A stretch of DNA of 64,000 nt from JBEKTW01 sp963727845 (GTDB lineage: Bacteria; Bacteroidota; Ignavibacteria; UBA10030; SZUA-254): the NCBI GenBank assembly GCA_963727845.1, contig CAVSHI010000003.1, forward strand, positions 1,116,001-1,180,000, given 5' to 3'. The position numbers and the translations under genes are program-made. Shown one piece after another: positions 50,610 through 58,466 of the stretch. The notes below the pieces were generated by a model that was not told the DNA's origin, did not search any database, and saw nothing but the letters and a program-made list of their open reading frames with translations. How positions within the stretch are numbered: position 1 is the stretch's first letter; the number at the start of each line of letters is the position of its first letter.

Positions 50610-52805
50610 TTGAAACAGATAATTGAAGAACTGAAGACGGGAAACGTTCGAGTGGTCGAGCAACCGGTTCCGCGGTGCGGCGCGCATCAGCTTCTCGTTC
50701 GAAATGTCGCGTCATTGATTAGTCCCGGGACTGAGAAACTCATGATTGAAATGGGCAAGAAGAATCTTGTCGGGAAAGCACTTTCGCGACCGGACCTTGT
50801 TTCCATCGCCTACCAGAAAGCAAGGCGCGAGGGGTTTCTCAATGTATTTCGAGAAGCCCTGGCGCGGCTTGACCAGCCCCTGCCTCTTGGGTACAGCTCC
50901 GCAGGCATAGTCGTTGAAGTGGGTGAGGGTGTGAGAGCATTCAACACGGGTGATTCGGTGTCGTGCGTGGGTTCCGGCTACGCCGGTCATGGAGAGGTCG
51001 TTGTCGTTCCGGAAGAGATGTGCTCGAAATTTCCACTGACGAAAGCGGATGGTTCACGGATGGACTACGAAGAAGCTGCTTTTGCGATGCTTGGTGCGAT
51101 AGCGATGCAGGGCCTGCGGTGCGCAGAGGCGTCTTTCGGTGAAAACATCGTTGTGGTTGGCCTGGGGTTGATTGGTCTTCTTACCGTGCAAATCTGCGAC
51201 GCCTATGGCTATCATACGATCGGAGTGGATATCAATCGTGAAAAAGTCGATCTTGCCATGAAGCTTGGATGCAAAAATGCGTTCACTCTTGATGGTGGCG
51301 ATATCGAATCGACAATTCTGAATCTGACCGGGGGACATGGAGCTGATTCGGTCATACTCACGGCCGCGACGAAAGATAACAGCCCCGTTGTCCTGGCGGA
51401 AAAGATTGTTCGGAAGCGTGGCAAAGTTGTGCTCGTCGGAGTTTCAGAGCTTTCATTAACTCGAAAAATGTTCTGGGACAAGGAACTTACTTTCACAGTG
51501 TCCAAGGCCGCCGGTCCGTCGAACGAATGGCAGGGCAGAAATGCGCTGTTGCCGTACGAGCTTACACGATGGTCAGAATCACAGAACTTGCAGGAATTCA
51601 TAAATCTCATTATTGCCGGCTCCGTCAAAGTGCACGAGTTGATAACTCATCGCTTCACCATCGAGGAATCGCCCAGAGCTTACGACATGATTCTCGAAGG
51701 AGCAGAGAACTACATCGGAGTGGTGATCAAGTATTCGGAGCGAACCAACAAAGAGAGTACAATCCTGCTCCCGGGACGTGTGACCGATACCGTCGAGATC
51801 AAAAAACATCCCCGCCATTCCTTGGGGGTCATAGGAGCAGGAATGTTTGCCAGGAATATTCTTCTCCCGGCGGCGAAAACGGTTAATGGCGTGAAGTTTG
51901 TCGGAATTGCTTCAAACTCGGGGTTAAGCTCACAGCATGCCGGTCAGAGATTTGGTTTCGAGTACGCATCATCTGACTATGGAGCCCTGCTTAAGGACCA
52001 GAGAATTGGCAGCGTCTTGATTACGACCCGCCATCATCTTCATGCAAAGATGATCATTGATTCGCTGAAAGCGGGGAAGAACATTTTTGTCGAAAAGCCC
52101 CTATGCATTACCATAGAGGAATTAAATGAAATTGTTGAGGCATATCGGGTGACGAAAGGGACCCCTATTCTCATGGTGGGTTTTAACAGGAACCACTCCA
52201 GTCTCTCCCTGGCGCTGAAGCAGGCGCTGGAGGGGCGAACAAGCCCGCTACAAATTCAGTATCGCGTGAACGCGGGATTCATCCCTCCTGATCACTGGAC
52301 GCAAGATAAGAATGTTGGCGGTGGCCGGATCATCGGAGAAGTTTGCCATTTCATTAGCTTCCTGCAATTCCTGACGGGGTCAGACCCGATTGGAGTTTAC
52401 ACAAATTCGATCAGGGGAGGATCAAGCCGTTTTCAAAACGATGATAATCTGAGTTTGACATCCCAATTTGCAGATGGCTCTCTCGGCACGATACTGTACA
52501 CAGCGCTCGGTTCAAAGACATTTTCCCGTGAACGAGTTGAAGTATTCTTCGATGGAGCCGTAGCAGCCATAGAAGATTTCCGGACCCTGGAAATAGTAAA
52601 AGGTTCCCGCAAAAAGACAAAACGATTGTGGGGTCAAGACATGGGGTATCGCCAAGAACTTCACAATTTTTTCCATTGTTCGGTGGAACAAGCGCCGGCG
52701 ATATTCCGCCAGGCCGTTGCAACAACGCTGGCATCGTTGGGTGCCGTGGAATCGCTACGGCTTGGTAGTCCGGTTGCGGTCAGTAGCATGGGGATGATGG
52801 AATGA
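50610..52805 (+). CDS. fused zinc-type dehydrogenase and Gfo/Idh/MocA oxidoreductase
   Basis: A 731-residue two-domain protein. Residues 1 to ~375 are a medium-chain dehydrogenase/reductase (NIVVVGLGLIGLLTVQICDAYGYHTIGVD nucleotide site). The usual catalytic-zinc His/Glu cluster is only partly recognisable (LGYSSAGIVVEVGEGV). Residues ~395 to end are a Gfo/Idh/MocA oxidoreductase (LGVIGAGMFARNILLPAAKTV; GKNIFVEKPLCITIEEL). Such fusions occur in surface-polysaccharide loci and may act on UDP-sugars. Start is TTG 50610 with AAAGGA at 50593-50598. It overlaps the next glycosyltransferase gene by 4 nt. Confidence 0.88.
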   Translation: MKQIIEELKTGNVRVVEQPVPRCGAHQLLVRNVASLISPGTEKLMIEMGKKNLVGKALSRPDLVSIAYQKARREGFLNVFREALARLDQPLPLGYSSAGIVVEVGEGVRAFNTGDSVSCVGSGYAGHGEVVVVPEEMCSKFPLTKADGSRMDYEEAAFAMLGAIAMQGLRCAEASFGENIVVVGLGLIGLLTVQICDAYGYHTIGVDINREKVDLAMKLGCKNAFTLDGGDIESTILNLTGGHGADSVILTAATKDNSPVVLAEKIVRKRGKVVLVGVSELSLTRKMFWDKELTFTVSKAAGPSNEWQGRNALLPYELTRWSESQNLQEFINLIIAGSVKVHELITHRFTIEESPRAYDMILEGAENYIGVVIKYSERTNKESTILLPGRVTDTVEIKKHPRHSLGVIGAGMFARNILLPAAKTVNGVKFVGIASNSGLSSQHAGQRFGFEYASSDYGALLKDQRIGSVLITTRHHLHAKMIIDSLKAGKNIFVEKPLCITIEELNEIVEAYRVTKGTPILMVGFNRNHSSLSLALKQALEGRTSPLQIQYRVNAGFIPPDHWTQDKNVGGGRIIGEVCHFISFLQFLTGSDPIGVYTNSIRGGSSRFQNDDNLSLTSQFADGSLGTILYTALGSKTFSRERVEVFFDGAVAAIEDFRTLEIVKGSRKKTKRLWGQDMGYRQELHNFFHCSVEQAPAIFRQAVATTLASLGAVESLRLGSPVAVSSMGMME

Positions 52806-54046
52806 ACATTGCTATGTTTACCGATTACTTTCCGCCGGAGGTCGGTTCGGCCTCAAATCTCTTCTATGAACTCGGAGCCGAACTCAGAATGAAGGGACAT
52901 CGAGTTACCGTTTTCACGGGATTCCCGAAGTACAATGTGGATATCGATACACTCCCTTCGCAGTACCGCAAGAGGTTGTGGTTGAAAGAGGTGATGAATG
53001 AGATGCAGATCATCCGCATTCGTACCCTGCAAATGCCACGCCACATATTGACGTTGCGGGGGCTCGACCAAATTACAACCTCGATCGCCTTCTTGTTTTC
53101 AGGGTTATTTCTGGCACCGCGCGACGTTGACATTGTTCTTATCTATTCACCGCCGCTGTTTCTCGGGTTCACAGGAATTGCTCTTCGTTGCTTCACCAAG
53201 GCTAAGGTTGTGCTGAACGTGCAGGATCTGTTTCCCCAAAGCGCAATTGACCTTGGGGTGTTGAAGAACAAGGTGCTCATTGCGACCCTCAGGGCCATCG
53301 AATCCCGCATTTACCGCTCGGTTGATGCCGTTACGGTACATTCCCCCGGGAACAAAGAGTACGTCATGCACAGCGGCGCCCGTGAATGTCGCACAAGCAT
53401 TGTCCACAATCCTGTTGACGTCAGGTCGCTGACCCCCGGCGCGCGAATGAACTCATTCAGAGAACGATACCAGATTTCCGAAGAGAAGTTTATCGTGTCA
53501 TTCGCTGGAGTCATTGGCTATTCTCAGGACCTGGATGTTGTCATTGATGCCGCAAAGATCCTGCGGGACAAATCGGGTATAATTTTCTATATTGTCGGTG
53601 ATGGGGTGGAGAAAGAAAGGCTGCTCCGCAAAGCGGAAGCGATGGAAAATATTCGCTTCCTTCCGATGATTTCACGTCCGGAGTATGCCGAGCTTCTACG
53701 TGCCTCTGATGTGGGATTAGTTACACTGCGGAGTAATGTTAAGACACCGGTTGTCCCGTCAAAGATACTCAGCATTATGGCTGCCGGAAAACCTATCGTT
53801 GCAAGCCTGCCGCAACAGGGTGACGCTCCTACCATCATTAGAGAAGCCGGGTGTGGGCTGTGTACGGATCCCGAAAATCCTCGTAAGCTGGCAGAAGCTG
53901 TTGAATTCATGTTTGAGAACCCCGAGGTTGCAGCAACGTACGGTTCAAACGGCAGAGAGTACGCGGCAAAACAATTCTCCCTGGAAGCCTGTGTTGACGC
54001 GTATGAACAGCTCTTTGATAAGTTAATTACCAACAACAAAGGATGA
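52802..54046 (+). CDS. glycosyltransferase family 4 (WbuB-like)
   Basis: A 414-residue GT-B enzyme: N-terminus MNIAMFTDYFPPEVGSASNLFYELGAELRMKGHRVTVFTGFPKY is the WbuB-like GT4 start, with TKAKVVLNVQDLFPQSAIDLG and the C-terminal donor site VGDGVEKERL ... LRASDVGLVTLRSNVKTPVVPSKILSIMAAGKPIVAS. It probably adds an N-acetylated aminosugar, but specificity is inferred only. Start overlaps the previous stop as ATGA. Confidence 0.9.
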   Translation: MNIAMFTDYFPPEVGSASNLFYELGAELRMKGHRVTVFTGFPKYNVDIDTLPSQYRKRLWLKEVMNEMQIIRIRTLQMPRHILTLRGLDQITTSIAFLFSGLFLAPRDVDIVLIYSPPLFLGFTGIALRCFTKAKVVLNVQDLFPQSAIDLGVLKNKVLIATLRAIESRIYRSVDAVTVHSPGNKEYVMHSGARECRTSIVHNPVDVRSLTPGARMNSFRERYQISEEKFIVSFAGVIGYSQDLDVVIDAAKILRDKSGIIFYIVGDGVEKERLLRKAEAMENIRFLPMISRPEYAELLRASDVGLVTLRSNVKTPVVPSKILSIMAAGKPIVASLPQQGDAPTIIREAGCGLCTDPENPRKLAEAVEFMFENPEVAATYGSNGREYAAKQFSLEACVDAYEQLFDKLITNNKG

Positions 54047-54049
54047 ATA

Positions 54050-55108
54050 ATGTCGGATTATCTTCAATTTTATAAAAATAAAAAAATTTTGGTCACCGGC
54101 GGTGCCGGTGCAATTGGTTCTAGGCTTGCCGAGCGCCTTTGCGAAGCAGGTGCAGGGTTCGTTATGGTTCTCGACGACCTGTCTTCCGGATATCGATGGA
54201 ATCTGCCCTCTGCTTCTAATCTGCTGTTTGTCGAGGGTAACATCCAGGATGAGGTAAAGCTGAAACGCGTTTTCTCTGAACGCCCCCACGTCGTGTTCCA
54301 CTTGGCAGCCTTTTTTGCCAACCAGAATAGCATCGATCATCCGGAAACCGACCTGCTGGTCAACGGCATGGGGACATTGCGCCTTCTTGAGTACTGTCAG
54401 CTTGCAAAGGCCGATCGCTTCGTTTACGCATTGTCGGGATGTTCGATATATGGAAGTTCGGCCCCCCTGCCGCTTCGTGAAGAGTTTATGTCTCTGGATC
54501 TCAGCTCGCCATACCAAATAACCAAGATGCTGGGAGAACTGTATTGCAACTTTTACTTTAATCACTATGATTTTCCCGTAGTAAAGACACGATTCTTCAA
54601 CTCGTACGGACCCGGGGAGGTGCCCGGCCAATATCGAAACGTGATACCCAATTTCATCTTTTGGGCGCTTCAAGGAAAACCCCTTCCTGTTACTGGTACG
54701 GGTGAGGAAACGCGAGACTTTACATACGTCGGGGACATCGTTGATGGTCTGCTTCGCGCCGGATTCTATGAACAAGCAATTGGAAAAGAGATGAATCTTG
54801 CTTCCGGTACCGAGACAAGAATAATCGACCTTGCAAACATGATCAACAAACTCACTGGCAGTAAGGCCGGGATCATCTTCAGGGAGCGGCGCAAGTGGGA
54901 CAAGAAGAGCCGTCTCCTGGCCTCTATTGACCGTGCCAAAGATCTTGTCGGGTATTCCCCCGGGACATCCTTTAACGAAGGAATAGCGAACACCATAAAT
55001 TGGTTCCGTCTCCATTGGAAGCAGATAAACGACTGCGCTAGTTTTGAACCGGGAATGTTGTCGGCAGTCCGCGGTGTGGGATCGGGCACTCACACAATTA
55101 CTAACTGA
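54050..55108 (+). CDS. NAD-dependent epimerase/dehydratase (extended SDR), 3' end altered by an IS
   Basis: A 352-residue SDR enzyme with NAD motif TGGAGAIGS, FHLAAFFANQNSIDHPE, the catalytic SPYQITKM (Tyr-x3-Lys), FNSYGPGEVPGQYRNVIP and RDFTYVGDIVDGL. Related to UDP-glucose 4-epimerases. An IS inserted at the last codons: as sequenced it ends THTITN, while joining the flanks (removing 55104-56268) would give THTITK and a TAG stop. The insertion therefore changes only the final residue and leaves the enzyme intact. It is 3 nt downstream of the GT4 gene. Confidence 0.9.
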   Translation: MSDYLQFYKNKKILVTGGAGAIGSRLAERLCEAGAGFVMVLDDLSSGYRWNLPSASNLLFVEGNIQDEVKLKRVFSERPHVVFHLAAFFANQNSIDHPETDLLVNGMGTLRLLEYCQLAKADRFVYALSGCSIYGSSAPLPLREEFMSLDLSSPYQITKMLGELYCNFYFNHYDFPVVKTRFFNSYGPGEVPGQYRNVIPNFIFWALQGKPLPVTGTGEETRDFTYVGDIVDGLLRAGFYEQAIGKEMNLASGTETRIIDLANMINKLTGSKAGIIFRERRKWDKKSRLLASIDRAKDLVGYSPGTSFNEGIANTINWFRLHWKQINDCASFEPGMLSAVRGVGSGTHTITN

Positions 55109-56263
55109 TGTTACGCAGAAATGAAAAAAAGTGGTACATTGGGTGGACCGATGAAAGGACGAACCCAATGGACAAATCGATGCTTGATCTCTACAGCGAC
55201 TACCTGCTCAGTTCCTTTGGTCAGACACCGGCGACCCGATTGTCGAACATTCTGCATGGAGCTATCAGTCATGATAGTATTACTCGATTTTTGTCAGAAA
55301 ATATCCCCAAGTCGAAAGACCTATGGCAGATTGTGAAACGATACGTGCGTGAAATCCAGTCGGCAGATGGTGTCATGACGGTTGATGATAGTATTGAGGA
55401 AAAGCCATACACAGACGAGAATGATATTGTCTGTTGGCATTATGACCATGCTCGGGGATGTCAGACCAAAGGGATTAATTTCATGACGGTGTTGTACAGC
55501 AGCAATGAGGTGTCCTTGCCCGTAGGCTTTCAGATTGTTGCGAAGACCGAAACCTATGTAGAGGTGACAACCAAGAAGGAAAACCGTCGTAGTCCCGTCT
55601 CCAAGAATACCTATTACCAACGCTTGCTCGAAGCATGCGTGAGAAATGCCATTCCCTTTCGCTACGTCATCAACGATGTTTGGTACGGATCTGCCGAAAA
55701 CATGATGTTTGTGAGACATACGCTCAAGAAACACTTTGTCATGCCGTTGAAGAGCAATCGGAAGATTGCACTGTCCAAAACCGACAAACGGCAGGGCAAG
55801 TACCAAGTGGTCGACACACTGGTGTTCAAGAAGGACAATACCGTACAGGAAGTCTACCTTGAAGGCGTTGACTTCCCGTTGCTGCTCACCAAGCAAGTCT
55901 TCGTAAACGATGACAAGAGCACAGGTATTCTGTACTTGGTCACCAGCGATACGACGCTCACTTTCGAGCGTATCACGACACTCTATCGCACACGATGGCA
56001 TGTCGAGGAATATCATAAATCATTAAAGCAGAATGCATCACTGGAAAAATCTCCAACTCGTACCGTCACGACACAAACCACGCATTTCTTTGCTGCACTC
56101 TGTGCATACACAAAATTGGAGATGCTCAAGGTATCGACCCACATGAATCATTCAGCCCTGAAGCTGAATATTTACATGCAGGCGCTCATGACTGCCTATG
56201 AGCAACTGCGATCCCTGCAGCCCGTTCGATTTTCCAAAAATGTCCTGTTTGCGTAACATCAGT
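55104..56263 (+). mobile_element. complete 1160-bp insertion sequence
   Basis: Ends are perfect inverted repeats beginning ACTGATGTTACGCA (55104-55117) and its complement ending at 56263. A 5-bp target duplication, TACTA, flanks both sides (55099-55103 and 56264-56268). Because the duplication starts and ends in TA, the boundary can be drawn a base or two differently. One transposase gene fills the element. Intact ends, intact gene and perfect duplication point to a recent, probably active insertion. It separates the epimerase from the downstream sugar-transferase genes. Confidence 0.92.
55168..56256 (+). CDS. DDE-type IS transposase (IS701/IS4-related)
   Basis: A 362-residue transposase from ATG 55168, preceded by AAAGGACG; an in-frame ATG at 55108 lies almost at the IS end and is less likely. 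The start LDLYSDYLLSSFGQTPATRLS and the segment VMTVDDSIEEKPYTDENDIVCWHYDHARGCQTKGINFMTVLYSS, with YVINDVWYGSAENMMFVRHTLKKHFVMPLKSNRK further on, belong to the DDE_5-like group annotated as IS701- or IS4-related. First Asp candidate is in TVDDS, second in VINDVWYGS, and the Glu in RWHVEEYHKSLKQ. No frameshift or stop is seen. Confidence 0.9.
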   Translation: MDKSMLDLYSDYLLSSFGQTPATRLSNILHGAISHDSITRFLSENIPKSKDLWQIVKRYVREIQSADGVMTVDDSIEEKPYTDENDIVCWHYDHARGCQTKGINFMTVLYSSNEVSLPVGFQIVAKTETYVEVTTKKENRRSPVSKNTYYQRLLEACVRNAIPFRYVINDVWYGSAENMMFVRHTLKKHFVMPLKSNRKIALSKTDKRQGKYQVVDTLVFKKDNTVQEVYLEGVDFPLLLTKQVFVNDDKSTGILYLVTSDTTLTFERITTLYRTRWHVEEYHKSLKQNASLEKSPTRTVTTQTTHFFAALCAYTKLEMLKVSTHMNHSALKLNIYMQALMTAYEQLRSLQPVRFSKNVLFA

Positions 56264-56298
56264 TACTAAGTAGAAGATTCCCAAACCCTTTGAGCAGT

Positions 56299-57690
56299 AT
56301 GTCGAGACTAAAAGAGCGATATATTCTTTTTGCCACGGATTTTGTTGCCACTAGCTTTGCCTGGTCGCTTTACTACTGGATCAGAGTTCGATCCGGCTGG
56401 TTTTCGATGGCAATGGAACCACAGTTCTGGCTTCCGATGGTCGCCCTTTGCATCTACTGGCTTTTTGTATATTTTGTTTTCGGACTGTATCGTTCATGGT
56501 ACACTCAATCGCGTTTCGATGAGCTGATTGCCGTGCTGAAGGCCACGACGTTTGGCATAATTGTCCTGTTCTTTGCTATTGTCATCGACGACCGGGGCGC
56601 CGGCTCACCGTTGCAAGCGCGGTTGCTTATCGCAATCTACTGGGCTCTTGTTCTCGGCGGCGTCGGTGGCGGAAGACTGTTGCAACATACATTTCATCGA
56701 CGATTGCTTGAAGCGGGTATAGGATTGAGGCAGGCACTCGTTGTCGGGTGGACGGACAAGGCGCGGGAGTTGTATGACCAGGTATCCCGATATCCGGCTC
56801 TGGGTTACAAAGTGGTTGGATTCGTCTCCACCGAGGATGCCGGGGGCGCACATGGGGGAGCCGCCGTCCTGGGCTCTGTGGCTCATTTGCGGCAGATTAT
56901 CGATCAAAACGGCGTTCAGGATATCCTTATCGCACTCGATTCTTCCGAACACACGCGACTCCTCGATGTCATCGCCGCCTGTAACGCACATGACGTGAGC
57001 CTCAAGATTATGCCGGACCTGTACGACATCATCAGCGGACAAGCGCGGACAAACCAGATCTATGGTTTTCCGCTCATAGAAATCATGCCGGAGATCATGC
57101 AGCCGTGGGAGCGCGCAGTAAAACGCACCATCGACATTGCCTTTTCATCCGTCGTTCTCTTTTTAGGTGCGCCACTGTGGATTCTCATCGCAATTGCCAT
57201 CAAACTTGAATCAAAGGGACCGGCGTTCTACATACAGGAGCGAGTTGGAAAGGATGGGGAACTTTTTAAGATTATAAAGTTCCGATCCATGCATGATAAC
57301 GCCGAGAAACACTCCGGCCCCGTGTGGGCCGAGGAACAGGATCCGCGCGTCACCGCAGTGGGAAAAATCATCCGGCGATTGCGGCTCGACGAGATTCCGC
57401 AACTCATCAATATCCTGGATGGAGATATGAGCCTCGTCGGACCACGACCGGAGCGTGCGTACTTTGTCGATCAGTTTTCAAGAGAAATTCCTCTCTACAC
57501 ACGAAGATTGAAAGTCCGTCCCGGTATCACCGGCTGGGCGCAGGTTAAACATAAGTACGACGAAAATATTGATGACGTCAGAAAGAAGATTCAGTATGAT
57601 TTATTCTACATCGAAAATATGTCCCTGAGAATGGATTTTAAAATCCTTTTGAACACAATTACCGTTGTTTTATTAGGCAAAGGCCGCTAA
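56299..57690 (+). CDS. polyprenyl-phosphate sugar phosphotransferase (WbaP/WcaJ type), intact
   Basis: About 463 residues from ATG 56299; a TTG at 56290 is in frame. Four to five N-terminal helices, a CoA-binding-like domain (ALVVGWTDKARELYDQVSRYPALGYKVVGFVS), a further helix, then the catalytic bacterial sugar transferase domain: RTIDIAFSSVVLFLGAPLWILIAIAIKLESKGPAFYIQERVGKDGELFKIIKFRSMH, LRLDEIPQLINILDGDMSLVGPRPE and RLKVRPGITGWAQV. It starts repeat-unit synthesis by transferring a sugar-1-phosphate to undecaprenyl phosphate. All key residues (KFRSM, DE, RPE) are present, unlike the related domain at 58467-60473. It is the first gene downstream of the IS. Confidence 0.92.
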   Translation: MSRLKERYILFATDFVATSFAWSLYYWIRVRSGWFSMAMEPQFWLPMVALCIYWLFVYFVFGLYRSWYTQSRFDELIAVLKATTFGIIVLFFAIVIDDRGAGSPLQARLLIAIYWALVLGGVGGGRLLQHTFHRRLLEAGIGLRQALVVGWTDKARELYDQVSRYPALGYKVVGFVSTEDAGGAHGGAAVLGSVAHLRQIIDQNGVQDILIALDSSEHTRLLDVIAACNAHDVSLKIMPDLYDIISGQARTNQIYGFPLIEIMPEIMQPWERAVKRTIDIAFSSVVLFLGAPLWILIAIAIKLESKGPAFYIQERVGKDGELFKIIKFRSMHDNAEKHSGPVWAEEQDPRVTAVGKIIRRLRLDEIPQLINILDGDMSLVGPRPERAYFVDQFSREIPLYTRRLKVRPGITGWAQVKHKYDENIDDVRKKIQYDLFYIENMSLRMDFKILLNTITVVLLGKGR

Positions 57691-57741
57691 ACATTTTCCA
57701 TGCTTAACTCATCAAACCGCATAATGCTGGATGCTAATTGA

Positions 57742-58461
57742 ATGCCGAGAACTTTAGTCGTTACCCCGACCTACAACGAAGCGGAAAATATTGAAAGATT
57801 CACGAGCAGCGTTTTCGCCCAGGGAGCGGAAATCGACATGCTCATCGTCGACGACAATTCTCCCGACGGAACAGGAGCGATCGTTCAAAAGCTCCAGGCC
57901 ACGAATCCGCGGCTTCACCTGATCCAGCGGCCAAGGAAAATGGGACTCGGAACTGCCTACGTCGAGGGTTTCCGGTTTGCCATTGCACACCAGTATGATT
58001 TCGTTTTCGAAATGGATGCCGACTTTTCACACAATCCGGAGGAACTTCCAAAGTTCCTGAGCAAAATGGATACCTGTGATCTGGTCATCGGGTCGCGATA
58101 TATCAAAGGCGTGCGTGTCGTGAACTGGCCAATGCGCCGGCTCTTGTTGAGCTACGCCGCAAATGTCTACACGCGAGTGATAACCCGGATGCCGGTAAAG
58201 GACGCTACATCGGGTTTCAAATGTTTCAGGCGCCAGGTGCTTGAGGCGATCGACCTTGCGAAAGTCCGGTCGAACGGCTATGCCTTTCAGATCGAAATGG
58301 ATTTCAAAGTATGGCGGAAGGGATTTCGCGTAAGTGAGCATCCGATTACGTTCGTCGACAGGCAATCGGGCCTTTCCAAAATGTCCCGGAAGATAGTGTA
58401 TGAAGCCGTCTTCATGGTCTGGAAGCTGAAGCTGCAGAGTATGCTCGGAACGCTTGCATAA
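57742..58461 (+). CDS. polyprenol monophosphomannose synthase-like GT2
   Basis: A 239-residue DPM1-type glycosyltransferase: LVVTPTYNEAENIERF, MLIVDDNSPDGTGAIVQKL, FVFEMDADFSHNPEELPKFL (DxD motif), DLVIGSRYIKGV, DATSGFKCFRRQVLEAI, and GYAFQIEMDFKVWRKGFRVSEHPITFVDR. No C-terminal membrane region. It would make polyprenyl-phosphate mannose (or another hexose) for use outside the membrane. It precedes the fused GT2 gene by 5 nt. Confidence 0.9.
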   Translation: MPRTLVVTPTYNEAENIERFTSSVFAQGAEIDMLIVDDNSPDGTGAIVQKLQATNPRLHLIQRPRKMGLGTAYVEGFRFAIAHQYDFVFEMDADFSHNPEELPKFLSKMDTCDLVIGSRYIKGVRVVNWPMRRLLLSYAANVYTRVITRMPVKDATSGFKCFRRQVLEAIDLAKVRSNGYAFQIEMDFKVWRKGFRVSEHPITFVDRQSGLSKMSRKIVYEAVFMVWKLKLQSMLGTLA

Positions 58462-58466
58462 ACGCG

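Noticed and set aside
54023..55168. 381-residue frame opposite the epimerase gene
   Set aside because: Shadow frame; the epimerase has all SDR motifs, and this frame crosses the IS end.
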